Positions 8,436 to 18,392 of a stretch of DNA of 64,000 bases are shown one piece after another; the stretch's first letter is position 1; the number at the start of each line of letters is the position of its first letter. The position numbers were made by a program, and so were the translations under genes. Below the pieces are notes generated by a model. It was not told where the DNA came from, made no database searches, and saw only the letters and a program-made list of their open reading frames with translations. This DNA comes from Prolixibacteraceae bacterium (GTDB taxonomy: Bacteria > Bacteroidota > Bacteroidia > Bacteroidales > Prolixibacteraceae): the NCBI GenBank assembly GCA_019856515.1, contig CP082230.1:744001-808000 (forward strand), given 5' to 3'.

Positions 8436-11408
8436 ATGACTAAAAAAATTATTTTAATTGTACTGATAGCGCTTCAATGGTTATCAATATCTGCCCAAGA
8501 ATCCCAGATAAAGGGCTCCATTATTGACATAAAAAAGGAGCCTGTTCCCAATGCTACAATAATCAATCTGATGACCAAGAAAGGGACTGTGGCCGATTTT
8601 GATGGTAATTTTACGATTAAAGCTTCCCCAAATGATATTATCCAAGTATCTTTTGTGGGATTTGCTACACAAAAAATTAACATTAAAGACAACAATAACT
8701 TAATAGTTACTCTCAAAATGGATTCGAAAATCATTGATGACGTTGTAGTAGTTGGATATGGTATTCAAAGGAAAAGTGATCTTACAGGAGCCATCAGCTC
8801 AGTAGATGCAAAAACCATGGAAGAAATACCTCTGACCAGGGTAGATCAAGCACTTCAAGGAAGAGTCGCTGGTGTCAATATTAGTACTACCGATGGATCA
8901 CCGGGAGGAAATGTTAAAATCCGAATTCGAGGTGCAAATTCTATTAGTGGTAACAATAGTCCTTTATATGTTGTAGATGGATTTCTTGGCGGTGATATTA
9001 ATAATATCAACCCTAATGACATTAAATCTATTGAAATTCTCAAAGATGCTTCTGCTACAGCTGTATTTGGATCAAGGGGGGCTAACGGAGTAGTTTTAAT
9101 TACAACTAAAAAAGGAAAAAAAGGGAGTACAAAAATTAGTATTGACTCTTTTGTTTCTACACAAAAGAGAATCGACAAAGTGGAATTATTAGACGCTGCA
9201 GACTATGCCACTCTTTTAAATGTCAGACAAAATGCGCTCGGCGAAAAATTACTTTTCACTGATGACCAAATTAAAAATTATCGCACCAACGGAGGTACAG
9301 ATTGGCAAGACCAGATATACAGGGACAATGCGCTTCTTTTCAACAATCAACTCTCTATTTCAGGAGGAACTGAAAAAGTAAATTACTTTCTTAGTGTCAA
9401 CCACCTTTCACAAGATGGTATAGTAAAAAACAATGACTACAACCGTATAAGTATAAGATCTAACATTGATATTAAATTAAAAAAATGGTTAACTATCGGT
9501 GCAAATATTTCTGGAATCAAATCGAAAAAACATGGAATGAACTTCAATGGATATTACAATAATCCTATTTCGATGTCATTACGTTTTCCAGGAACAGCAC
9601 CTGTTTACAATGAAGATGGAGACTATACCATCCACACTCCGCTCCCAACCGTTGGATTATATAATCCACTGGCAACTGTAATGGAGCCGAGAAGGCTTCA
9701 GAATAAATACCAAACACTTATCAATAGTTATGCACTTTTTACATTTAATGAGCATCTTTCTTTGCGATCAAGCTTCGGAGGGAAAGGAAATATTTCTGAC
9801 AACAACAACTTCAACACAGTCAACACGCTAAATGGCTATACTAGTGGAACCAATTCGGGGTCTGTTGGAGCAAGCTACAATTTGAGTTGGCAAAACACCA
9901 ATACACTTACTTATAATAATACATTTGCTCAAAATCATCGTATTGGAATCACCGCAGTTTTCGAACAACAAAAAGAAGAATACAGATCTCACAGTAATCT
10001 TGCAAAAGACTTTCCCACAGAAGCCCTAGGTTTCAACTATATGGGCATGGCACAAACAAAACAATCCATCTCATCGACAACCAATGGAAGACAAATACTA
10101 TCGTATATGGGGCGTATAAACTATGCATTTAAAGATAAGTACCTACTTACAACAACTTTTCGTGCAGATGGCTCTTCCGTATTAGCAGATGGACATAAGT
10201 GGGATTATTTCCCGTCCACATCATTAGCATGGAGAGCATCAGAAGAACCTTTCATTAAAGATTTAGACCTTTTCTCTTCATTAAAATTCCGCACCTCATA
10301 TGGAGTAACTGGAAGTCAATCTACTGGACCTTATTCATCCCTTGCTAAACTAAAAATTGGTGCAAATTATCCAATGCGAAACGATGTATTATCTATTGGA
10401 ATTGCGCCATCCTCTTCAGCAAACAACGATCTAAGATGGGAAAAAACGATGCAATATAATGCAGGTTTAGATCTTGGGTTTTTAGGCAATAAAATAACAC
10501 TAAATGCTGATGTTTACTACAAAAAAACCAATGATCTCTTACTAAACAGACCTCTGCCTGTTTATTCAGGACAAAAAAGCAGAAAAGAAAATATAGGTGG
10601 GGTTACAAACAAAGGAATTGAATTAATGCTCACAGCTTCTCCTTTTACAAACGACTTTAAATGGGATATCTCATTAAATCTTTCCGTAAATAAAAACGAG
10701 ATTATCGATTTTGGAGAAAAAGAGATCATCGGTGAATATGTACTAAAAGAAGGAGAAGCATTCGGAACATTTTACGGCTATGAATATCTCGGTGTATGGC
10801 AAGAAAATGAACGTGAATCAGCAAGAGTATTTAATGCCGTTCCAGGAGATTCAAAATATACAGATCTAAATAATGACAACCTGATTAACAGTTCTGATAG
10901 AAAAATTATCGGTTGTGCACAACCTGATTTTCTTTTCGGAATCAATAGTAATATGTCATACAAAGGATTCGACTTAACATTAAATTTCAATGGAGTCTAT
11001 GGAGGGCAGATACTAAACGAAACTCGTTATTGGCTTAATAAAGAATTTAGATTACAAGAATCAGGAGACTATTACACCTCAACCAATACTGACACCAATG
11101 TACCTGGTTTCTCTAAAACAGAGAAAGACATTGGCAATGCAAACTCAAGATGGTTAGAAGATGCATCCTATCTCAGGTTAAAAAATCTAACACTAGGCTA
11201 TTCATTCAATCCTACATTCCTTAAGAAATTCGGCATCAATGGAACTCGTATTTATTTCTCCGGACAAAACCTGTTTACCATCACTAATTATTCAGGACAA
11301 GACCCTGAAATTACATCATCGGGGAATTCCGACACAAAACCAGGAAGAGACTCTAGTTCATATCCACTATCACGAATTTACACTTTTGGATTAAGCCTTA
11401 ACTTCTAA
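8436..11408 (+). CDS. SusC/RagA-family TonB-dependent outer-membrane transporter
   Basis: Outer-membrane transporter of 990 aa that imports oligosaccharides with its SusD partner. In order it shows a signal peptide (about 1-20), a carboxypeptidase-regulatory-like beta domain (about 24-98), the VVVVGYG TonB-box region near 103-109, a plug domain (ALQGRVAGVNIS; SPLYVVDGF) and a large beta-barrel ending in an aromatic residue (LNF). Length and order are normal for SusC proteins. It follows the PL8-type lyase and lies 11 nt upstream of the SusD gene, so the three most likely form one operon. The substrate is inferred from the lyase rather than from this sequence. Confidence 0.95.
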   Translation: MTKKIILIVLIALQWLSISAQESQIKGSIIDIKKEPVPNATIINLMTKKGTVADFDGNFTIKASPNDIIQVSFVGFATQKINIKDNNNLIVTLKMDSKIIDDVVVVGYGIQRKSDLTGAISSVDAKTMEEIPLTRVDQALQGRVAGVNISTTDGSPGGNVKIRIRGANSISGNNSPLYVVDGFLGGDINNINPNDIKSIEILKDASATAVFGSRGANGVVLITTKKGKKGSTKISIDSFVSTQKRIDKVELLDAADYATLLNVRQNALGEKLLFTDDQIKNYRTNGGTDWQDQIYRDNALLFNNQLSISGGTEKVNYFLSVNHLSQDGIVKNNDYNRISIRSNIDIKLKKWLTIGANISGIKSKKHGMNFNGYYNNPISMSLRFPGTAPVYNEDGDYTIHTPLPTVGLYNPLATVMEPRRLQNKYQTLINSYALFTFNEHLSLRSSFGGKGNISDNNNFNTVNTLNGYTSGTNSGSVGASYNLSWQNTNTLTYNNTFAQNHRIGITAVFEQQKEEYRSHSNLAKDFPTEALGFNYMGMAQTKQSISSTTNGRQILSYMGRINYAFKDKYLLTTTFRADGSSVLADGHKWDYFPSTSLAWRASEEPFIKDLDLFSSLKFRTSYGVTGSQSTGPYSSLAKLKIGANYPMRNDVLSIGIAPSSSANNDLRWEKTMQYNAGLDLGFLGNKITLNADVYYKKTNDLLLNRPLPVYSGQKSRKENIGGVTNKGIELMLTASPFTNDFKWDISLNLSVNKNEIIDFGEKEIIGEYVLKEGEAFGTFYGYEYLGVWQENERESARVFNAVPGDSKYTDLNNDNLINSSDRKIIGCAQPDFLFGINSNMSYKGFDLTLNFNGVYGGQILNETRYWLNKEFRLQESGDYYTSTNTDTNVPGFSKTEKDIGNANSRWLEDASYLRLKNLTLGYSFNPTFLKKFGINGTRIYFSGQNLFTITNYSGQDPEITSSGNSDTKPGRDSSSYPLSRIYTFGLSLNF

Positions 11409-11419
11409 CAATCAAAATT

Positions 11420-12877
11420 ATGAAGAATATATTATTTTCAATCACCCTCTTGACTTGTCTGATGTGGACTAGTTGTATTGATTTAACAGAAACGCCTGAA
11501 TCCATTTTAAGTCCCGAATCTTTCTACAATACAGAATCGGATCTACAAGCGGCCATTGTTGCTTGCTACAATCCTTTTTTAAATAAATATGAAGGAGTAG
11601 ATGTACGATCTTGGTCCATGCATATGGGAGCAGATGATATGACCTCTAGAAATGGAGCAAATAAAACAAGGCTTTTAGATCCTGACCGATTCGTCAATTC
11701 CCCTGACAATATTGATAATTACAAATATTGGACAGTTCTCTACAAAATTATTGCGAACTGTAACATGGTCATTGCAAACTATGAAAAAGTATCGATGGAT
11801 AAGACGAAACGTAATCAATTGATTGCACAAGCTTTCTTCTTGAGATCGTATGCATACTTCTGTGCGGTAAAATTTTGGGGCGACATCCCTCTTATCACTA
11901 AACCATTAACAACGGACCTGTATGGTGTTCGACGAAATTCGAAAGAGAAGGTATATGAACAAATTATAGCAGATGCCAAATTTGCAGAAACCAACTTGCC
12001 ATTAATATGGAAAGAGCAACCAGGGGCAGCAACCAAAGGGGCAGCAAAGACACTCCTCGCAGATGTTTATCTTACCATGGCTGGATGGCCATTAAAGCAG
12101 ACAGAAAAGTACGCTGATGCTGCAAATAAAGCAAAAGAAGTTATCGACTTAGGACTATATAATCTTGTAGATGATTATAAAGACCTTTATAATTTAGGAA
12201 CTAAGAACAATAAAGAACACATATGGAATATACAAGCCAATAGAGAACTTGGATACGATTCAAAATTTGGAATAACATTCCTACCACCTGACGAACATGG
12301 ATGGAGTGATTATGTGGCAGAAATTAAATTCTTTAATAATATGCCTGACAATTATCGTAAAGAAGTTACTTACTATACAGTTTTTACAGTCAAAGGAAAA
12401 CCAGTAAAATGGCAAGATGGAATCGTTGGCAAACCTTATTTTTCAAAATATTGGGACACAAATGAAGCTAGAGATAAGAAACAGGCAAGCGGAAGTCATT
12501 TGTTCCCTGTATACAGATATGCAGAAGTACTACTTATTTATGCAGAAGCACAAAACAAAATTTCAGGAGGTCCAAGTGCATCATGCTATGACGCAATTAA
12601 CAAAATTAGACGTCGTGCCAATAAAAACATTGCTGATGATGCTCCTATAGGTCTAAATGAACTACAATTTGATCAACTAGTATTTGATGAAAAAGGATGG
12701 GAATTTGCGGCAGAACAAAAACGATGGTTCGATTTGGTAAGAAAAGAATTGGTAGAAAAATATAATGAGGGAAACCCTGACATTATTACTACAATTACAA
12801 AACAAAAATACCTTTTCCCTATTCCATCACAAGAACTTGACAGAAATCCTCAGCTAGGACAAAACCCTGGATATTAA
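11420..12877 (+). CDS. SusD/RagB-family glycan-binding lipoprotein
   Basis: Surface lipoprotein of 485 aa. The signal peptide ends in a lipobox-like TSC with the acylated Cys at residue 19. Helical TPR-like repeats and SusD features follow: an N-terminal block around 20-240, AEAQNKISGG and INKIRRRANK motifs (about 378-400), the EFAAEQKRWFDLVR signature near 428-441 and a typical end, LFPIPSQELDRNPQLGQNPGY. It would bind the glycan and cap the SusC barrel encoded 11 nt upstream. A strong terminator follows immediately, so it closes PUL 1. Confidence 0.95.
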   Translation: MKNILFSITLLTCLMWTSCIDLTETPESILSPESFYNTESDLQAAIVACYNPFLNKYEGVDVRSWSMHMGADDMTSRNGANKTRLLDPDRFVNSPDNIDNYKYWTVLYKIIANCNMVIANYEKVSMDKTKRNQLIAQAFFLRSYAYFCAVKFWGDIPLITKPLTTDLYGVRRNSKEKVYEQIIADAKFAETNLPLIWKEQPGAATKGAAKTLLADVYLTMAGWPLKQTEKYADAANKAKEVIDLGLYNLVDDYKDLYNLGTKNNKEHIWNIQANRELGYDSKFGITFLPPDEHGWSDYVAEIKFFNNMPDNYRKEVTYYTVFTVKGKPVKWQDGIVGKPYFSKYWDTNEARDKKQASGSHLFPVYRYAEVLLIYAEAQNKISGGPSASCYDAINKIRRRANKNIADDAPIGLNELQFDQLVFDEKGWEFAAEQKRWFDLVRKELVEKYNEGNPDIITTITKQKYLFPIPSQELDRNPQLGQNPGY

Positions 12878-12884
12878 AATAAAA

Positions 12885-12921
12885 CTTATTGGGAGTGTTT
12901 ATAATAGACACTCCCAATAAG
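12885..12921 (+). terminator. Terminator of PUL 1
   Basis: Perfect 14-bp inverted repeat (CTTATTGGGAGTGT and complement) with a 9-nt loop, starting 8 nt after the SusD stop codon. It is the clear end of the lyase-SusC-SusD transcript. Confidence 0.8.
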
Positions 12922-13054
12922 AAACTAAAGTTGATAGGTTTCAACTCTTAATTTAGACCATATTTAAACGATTCACACCAACTCTATTTGCAAGCAAAAG
13001 AATAAGTAAATACATCTTGTTTAGAAAAATCTCAAGGATTCCCAACTATGCTTT

Positions 13055-13570
13055 TTACCATGTCCAATTCATTAACACATGTAACAAAGCTGATAAGGCC
13101 ATTATTCCAGAGAAGATATCCGCTATCCATTGTTTTTTTACATCCACGAACACAGAAAAAGAGAGACTCTTTAAATCTACATTCATCTTATTTGATGACA
13201 TTCGACTCTTGATCACTGAATTCAATGCAGCATGTCTCTCCCTATAAGATAAGATCGTCTCATAATTAATAAGATGAGGCTCTGTTTTCTCTAGAAAGTA
13301 AAAAAGGCGAGTAACACTATGGACATTCTCCACGGCCCATAACAGCCACTTAATCTTTAAATCTTGGTAGATCACCACCAACACAAGTCCAAAAAAAGGA
13401 ACTAAAAACCAGACCCAATGTATTTGCTCTACAACGCCAAAGTAAATAACACCAATAACCAACAAAAGAGCATCTATCATCACACGAAAATTGACACTTT
13501 TATTCTTCCTTCTCAATACTTCATAACAAGTTAAATACTCCTTGTCCAACATGCTCTTCTCCATATACAC
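13055..13570 (-). CDS. Hypothetical two-helix membrane protein
   Basis: A 171-aa protein of unknown family. It has a pair of membrane helices near residues 30-68 (IDALLLVIGVIYFGVV; VWFLVPFFGLVLVVIY), a cytoplasmic-looking charged region, and a hydrophobic stretch near the C-terminus (about 148-168). It is transcribed away from the KAP NTPase gene, whose start lies 270 nt off. Two-helix modules of this kind resemble SMODS/SLATT-type effector membrane modules in outline, but I cannot show membership. Start could be the second Met (MEKSMLDKEYL). Confidence 0.5.
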   Translation of the reverse strand: MYMEKSMLDKEYLTCYEVLRRKNKSVNFRVMIDALLLVIGVIYFGVVEQIHWVWFLVPFFGLVLVVIYQDLKIKWLLWAVENVHSVTRLFYFLEKTEPHLINYETILSYRERHAALNSVIKSRMSSNKMNVDLKSLSFSVFVDVKKQWIADIFSGIMALSALLHVLMNWTW

Positions 13571-13840
13571 AGATAACGTGATCTATAATTTAGTTTGCCA
13601 ATCATAAATATACTGTTTATAATAAAAGCACCAACCCAAACAATCACATAACATTTTATTCCATCCCAATCCATGAAGAAGAGAAAAACCCAATTTAATA
13701 GAATCCTCCTCAAACATCTACGCCTCAATCATATTTACAGAAGAAATTACAGTTCACTTCTGATCAATAATTTCATCTAATGAATATATTATCATAATAC
13801 ATTTTACATATCTTTAAGCTCAATACAATCAACTCTAAAT

Positions 13841-15847
13841 ATGACCGACAAACGTCAAATAGCAATAGACTACTATCATAAGATCTGCCTCTTTTTAAAA
13901 AGAGATAACATACAATGTTTAATAGTTCCGATACTTACAGTTTCTATATACTCTATTTACAAGGAAAGCCTTATAAAGCTACTCTTCATCTCACCTCTCC
14001 ACTACCCTTTCACCCTAACAGAGAACCTCTCTCCCCTCCAATCTCTTATACTATGCATGCTTATCTTTATAGGGATTCTCTCTATTATTCACCAATACGG
14101 TAAAAAGTGGAATATTAGACACCTGCACAAAAACCAATACACTGTCGTATTCACATCTGCTACGATATATTTTATTGAGCGTATACACCCACATCATATT
14201 CAGTTTTTTCCTAATACACCCATTAAATACCTTGACCCTATCGTTGGAAGCCTATTGGTCATCAACCTCATTTTTTATATTAAAGAACAATTTCCATCAT
14301 ACAAAGACTCTCATAAACTAGATAATAAACAAGTGATTGAACTGAACACTTTCGCGCCTAATAAAACGATGGAGCAAAGCCCACAAAAAGACCAAGTATT
14401 TGGAGAGACATCATCCATTGCTGAATTTAATTCATTGTCTCAAGAAAGGAAGAATCTGATTATTTCCGTTTCAAATGCCATCCATCAACACAACGAGTCA
14501 TTTGAATTCTCTATCGCCATCACGGGAAAATGGGGATCGGGAAAATCAACAGTCTTAAACCATATAGAAAATGGACTCCATCATATCAATAAACATAAAC
14601 CACCTAAAGAGACAACAAATGTAACGGTTCACTTTAATCCATGGGCAGTAGATAAAAAAGAAGGGTACCAAAAAGCATTAATCGATGCGTTTATCAAAGC
14701 CCTCGCTAAGTACGACGAAAGTTTCAAAGAGAAGTTCCAAAGCTACCTTAAAGCCATACTGACCGACTATAACACCAAAATATCTAACTACTTTCATCTG
14801 CTTCAGAGTAGAGACCCGAAGAGTAAGTTTGAACAGATCAACCAAGCATTGATCAAAAATAACCTACGTTTAATTGTCTTTATCGACGATACCGACCGTC
14901 TACATCAAGACGAGATTTTCAGTCTATTCCAACTGATCAGAGCCATTGGCAAATTCAAAAACACATTCTATGTCACTGCCATTGATAAGGACTATATCAC
15001 CCAGAGTCTCGAAGGGAAAATAGAACGTCCTGAATCATACCAAGACAAGATATTCGACCTATCTATCGCTATTGACGACAACACAAACTTCAATCAACTT
15101 GATGGAATACTAAACGACAACGACTTTAAAGAGTTTAAAAATGCCATCAAAGAAGACCTAAAAGATATCGAACAACCAAAGATCATGTATCTCGCCAATG
15201 AAACAGCTCCCCCACCACCATTAGATGAGATCCTAAGCAGCTTATTTAAGAGTTATAGAGATGTGAAACGTTTTCACAATACATTCTCTTTTTACAAATA
15301 TTACACGAAACCATATTTTAAGCCACTCGATTTATTTCTCTTCTCAATATTTCAGCACTTTCTATTTGATGACTATTTAATGATTAAGCGAGATCATCTT
15401 GAACTCAACAAATCAATTCTATTTGAAGTAGTTGCGAATGAGAACGACCATATGAGCCCTAGAATCGTTAAGCTGAAAGATATTCCAACCTCCTTATTCA
15501 AGCATGAGACGACATCTAAAATACTTAAATTACTTCTCTGTCGTAAAGAATATAATATTTCGACACTGCTTTCAACTCAAGACTCATATTGCTTTAAAGA
15601 GTACTTTAAACCATTGATTGAATTTTCAAATGATAAGCAAAAACTCTTATCATTATTCAAAACAGAGCCCATTTTTTTGCCTCAGGATAAAAAATTCACA
15701 GAAGAATACACAACCTTAAGCAAGAGCCTGTTCGATAATTATAATGTTTCATTCTTTTCGATAGACCTTAAAGAGGAACTATTATCTCGAGACCATACTG
15801 CAAAATATCTTCTTCAAAACTGTTTATATTTCTTTCTATATAACTGA
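13841..15847 (+). CDS. KAP-family P-loop NTPase, N-terminal part, cut by IS
   Basis: The first 668 codons of a KAP P-loop NTPase gene (family named after Kidins220/ARMS and PifA). The N-terminus has about four membrane segments within residues 20-160, which anchor it in the inner membrane. Walker A is GKWGSGKST (229-237) and Walker B ends in FIDDTDRL (about 347-354). An IS4-family element enters at codon 668 and its terminal TGA ends the frame. Removing the IS and one target duplication joins this frame to 17434-18162 and gives 910 aa. KAP NTPases include the phage-exclusion protein PifA, so a defence role is possible. The NTPase core is complete in the remaining fragment, which might therefore fold, but loss of 242 C-terminal residues probably inactivates it. 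Confidence 0.85.
   Translation: MTDKRQIAIDYYHKICLFLKRDNIQCLIVPILTVSIYSIYKESLIKLLFISPLHYPFTLTENLSPLQSLILCMLIFIGILSIIHQYGKKWNIRHLHKNQYTVVFTSATIYFIERIHPHHIQFFPNTPIKYLDPIVGSLLVINLIFYIKEQFPSYKDSHKLDNKQVIELNTFAPNKTMEQSPQKDQVFGETSSIAEFNSLSQERKNLIISVSNAIHQHNESFEFSIAITGKWGSGKSTVLNHIENGLHHINKHKPPKETTNVTVHFNPWAVDKKEGYQKALIDAFIKALAKYDESFKEKFQSYLKAILTDYNTKISNYFHLLQSRDPKSKFEQINQALIKNNLRLIVFIDDTDRLHQDEIFSLFQLIRAIGKFKNTFYVTAIDKDYITQSLEGKIERPESYQDKIFDLSIAIDDNTNFNQLDGILNDNDFKEFKNAIKEDLKDIEQPKIMYLANETAPPPPLDEILSSLFKSYRDVKRFHNTFSFYKYYTKPYFKPLDLFLFSIFQHFLFDDYLMIKRDHLELNKSILFEVVANENDHMSPRIVKLKDIPTSLFKHETTSKILKLLLCRKEYNISTLLSTQDSYCFKEYFKPLIEFSNDKQKLLSLFKTEPIFLPQDKKFTEEYTTLSKSLFDNYNVSFFSIDLKEELLSRDHTAKYLLQNCLYFFLYN
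15837..15843. repeat. Target-site duplication, left of IS copy 1
   Basis: TATATAA directly abuts the terminal CTGATG of IS copy 1 and is repeated at 17426-17432. Confidence 0.9.
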
Positions 15848-17425
15848 TGTTTCCCATGTCTTTATTCAGGTTCATAAACCATTGATTCAATGAGCCTAAA
15901 GAATTTATTATTTTCGGGTTTATTTTTAAGTACACTGATTATCAATTCATTAAAATCACTATCGATGATTTCTGCGAGAGTTCTCATCAATTCGAGGATA
16001 AAACCCCAAATTCGTTGTACTATTACAAGTTCCATTCCTTGATCTTTTACATGAGCAAAGATTCCACCTAGCGTCTCATATGCCTCGAACCTTTTTGCTA
16101 AACTAAAAACGTTAAACTCAATAATAGCTACAGATAGATCTGCTATTTGAGCATCAAAATCACTCGATTGAGATTTTCCTAAACCAAAATAGTTCTTTGA
16201 TTCCTTAAAAAAGACCTCAATACTCCATCTAATACTATATATCTGATAAGCTTTCTCTATGCTCAGCTTTGTATTTGAAGATACCAATAAATGCCATTTC
16301 CCTCGCTTACTGTTCTTGCAAAAGAATAGTTTTACATCTGTACCTTTATATTTCACTGTGACTTCTGCACAATATAGACTAAGTGACTTTACCCATTTTA
16401 CTCTCTTTCGCTGTTTAAGTAAGAGAGCAAGTTCTTTGGTGCTATATTCTTTGTCTTTGAAAGAATATTTAGCACTAGACATCTTAGCCATTGCAACAAG
16501 ATGCATACCATTAGAGATCACAGTTTTTAATATTGAATCACAGAAGAACCAACTGTCCATAAGTATGTAGTCTACTGTAATTCCTTGTTTAATAGCATTT
16601 ACCATCATCTCTTTTGCCATCGTTATTTTATCAATAACGAGTTCTTTCTCTCGGTTAAACCCATTACTCTTTGTTGATCGTTTCTTTGAGAACTGTTTTT
16701 TACGTTGTTTGGCAGTGAGTCCAAATGGAGTCTTTTTATTCTTCCCTCTTTCTTTATGTAGAGAGAAGTCCAATGTAAAATAGCTTTTGCCATCCCATAA
16801 ACCTAGAAATAATCCTTTAAAACCAAATATATAACGATGGGTTACATGCGACCATATTTTACTAACATGTTCAGTTTTGTAGGTAGACTTCTCAAAATCA
16901 GTATCGTCAATAATTAAGCATCTTTCTGCTTGATTACAGTCATCAGAGTGAGAGTTTTTGGCTATTTGACCAAAGAGTTTATTATTACATGATGAAACTA
17001 TAGTACGCCAATCTATCTGGCTGTTATTTTTAAATCGATAGAATGTATTCTTTTGTGCTTCTAACATCTCTGATAGATAATGCTTACTGTAGCTATAAAT
17101 ATTAGGGATAGAGAAAATTGGGAAAAGTAGTAAGCCTAATAGTATGTCACCTTTGAAGTAAGTAGACTGAGGCAACTCTTTATTTCCTAATTTCAGTTGT
17201 CTTAAGTTGAGTAACTTGTAAAGGCTAATAATTCGATTAATTCCTTTTTCACTTGAACTGAAAAAACTCTGTGTCTCTGAAAAAACTTTTGTACTTTTAT
17301 TCTGAAGCATGATTTATTTGGTTATTGGAACAACATTAATTTACTGATAATTAATGAATTATCAAAATAAACATGCTTCTTTTTATGCTGTAAATCAAGA
17401 TGTTAGCCTACATGGGAAACATCAG
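15844..17425 (-). mobile_element. IS4-family insertion sequence, copy 1 (1582 bp)
   Basis: The element is bounded by perfect 16-bp terminal inverted repeats (CTGATGTTTCCCATGT), flanked by a 7-bp direct repeat and encodes one transposase on the minus strand. The 7-bp AT-rich duplication fits the ISPepr1-like subgroup of IS4 (inference). Its length and transposase are identical to copy 2 at 22324-23905, so transposition was recent. It disrupts the KAP NTPase gene. Confidence 0.95.
15862..17310 (-). CDS. IS4-family DDE transposase (copy 1)
   Basis: A 482-aa transposase filling the IS. The catalytic triad candidates are the Asp in LIIDDTDFE (D135/D136), D252 in YILMDSWFF and E365. E365 lies in the IS4 signature Y-(2)-R-(3)-E-(6)-K, seen here as Y358, R361, E365 and K372. 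The protein is identical in sequence to the transposase at 22439-23887. It starts about 115 nt inside one end of the element, and its stop lies 18 nt from the other end. Confidence 0.95.
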   Translation of the reverse strand: MLQNKSTKVFSETQSFFSSSEKGINRIISLYKLLNLRQLKLGNKELPQSTYFKGDILLGLLLFPIFSIPNIYSYSKHYLSEMLEAQKNTFYRFKNNSQIDWRTIVSSCNNKLFGQIAKNSHSDDCNQAERCLIIDDTDFEKSTYKTEHVSKIWSHVTHRYIFGFKGLFLGLWDGKSYFTLDFSLHKERGKNKKTPFGLTAKQRKKQFSKKRSTKSNGFNREKELVIDKITMAKEMMVNAIKQGITVDYILMDSWFFCDSILKTVISNGMHLVAMAKMSSAKYSFKDKEYSTKELALLLKQRKRVKWVKSLSLYCAEVTVKYKGTDVKLFFCKNSKRGKWHLLVSSNTKLSIEKAYQIYSIRWSIEVFFKESKNYFGLGKSQSSDFDAQIADLSVAIIEFNVFSLAKRFEAYETLGGIFAHVKDQGMELVIVQRIWGFILELMRTLAEIIDSDFNELIISVLKNKPENNKFFRLIESMVYEPE

Positions 17426-17432
17426 TATATAA
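17426..17432. repeat. Target-site duplication, right of IS copy 1
   Basis: Second copy of TATATAA, matching 15837-15843. The KAP coding frame continues directly after it. Confidence 0.9.
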
Positions 17433-18162
17433 TTCAATTGACCCAAACCTATCTTTATACTCAGAAATTATTTATCGTTGTTTAACCAAAGGTTATCTTA
17501 ATCAAATAAAATTCGACAAGAGAGAGATAAACACGATCATAACCGATAGTAATCGATCAACCGCTTCTATCATTATTGGTACAATTATTTATGAATATTT
17601 TATTATACTCGAATCTCAGAGCAACGAAGAGAATCAAGCCTCTGGACATATATTAAATACCGATTTTCCATACACAAAAAGTGAACTCCAAGAGATTCAA
17701 AAAGAGATATTTGATAAAGCGATCAAAGAAAAAGCAGCCCCTCAGACAATCATCACGATCTTATACAACTGCAAAGACAGTTACAATAAAGGTAATTTCA
17801 CACTACGTACTGATTGCATAGACATTGCCAAAGAGTATCTGATGTCCAGCCATATAAAATTTCTTATTGACAATTTAATAACATCATTCGAGAATTCTGA
17901 CCAATACTATTATTATCAAATACACTGGACAATCTATCATCTCTTCAACCAAAATAAGTCCGAAATAGATGCACTAATTGAAAAAGAGGAAGATACTGAG
18001 ATCAAGGCCAAACTCAACGTTCTCACCAATAAATACTATACTGCAAACAGGCCGGGTATCAAGTATTTCACACTTACAGATGAAGAGTGGGAAAAATATC
18101 ACGACAAACATTTTACCAATATGAAAAGACACAAACTCAACCAATCAACTCCTACAAATTAA
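17433..18162 (+). pseudogene. KAP-family NTPase, C-terminal part, separated by IS
   Basis: An open frame continues the KAP gene after the IS. The codon AAT spans the junction, followed by TCA ATT GAC from 17434, and the frame stays open to the stop at 18160-18162 (242 codons). It has no start of its own near the IS; the first ATG lies at 17842 and would give only 106 aa (MSSHIKFLIDN...). The peptide is helical and charged with no domain I recognise. The clean reading frame shows that the gene was intact until the IS arrived and has not yet decayed. Confidence 0.8.
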
Positions 18163-18350
18163 CTATGGACAAACCTAATTGGACAGACATCAAACCCCTC
18201 ACAAAGCAACCAATAACAACATATGAATCAACTCTATCCATGCCTACTAATTTAAGAGAATCTAGACAGAGTTAATTTGACACCGTTCTCTGAAAAGTCC
18301 AATATGCCCCATACAACAAGATAAAATTGCACTACCCCTACCCATTATAG

Positions 18351-18373
18351 TTCCCCCGTAATTAACAGGGGAA
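18351..18373. repeat. Small GC-rich hairpin
   Basis: TTCCCC and GGGGAA form a 6-bp stem with an 11-nt spacer. It lies just before the 171-bp hairpin in a stretch unusually rich in C on this side and in G on the far side. Confidence 0.4.
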
Positions 18374-18392
18374 TACAAGCTACTTAATAAGT

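Noticed and set aside
13531..13728. A 65-codon minus-strand frame with hydrophobic content
   Set aside because: It overlaps the start of the 171-aa membrane protein in another frame, has no recognisable family, and its end is rich in Arg, Cys and Trp in a way typical of chance frames.
16259..16570. A 103-codon frame antisense to the transposase, repeated in both IS copies
   Set aside because: It is the shadow of the transposase coding strand; its duplication only reflects the two identical IS copies.
18087..18275. A 62-codon plus-strand frame after the KAP gene
   Set aside because: It overlaps the real KAP C-terminal frame and has low-complexity content with no family match.
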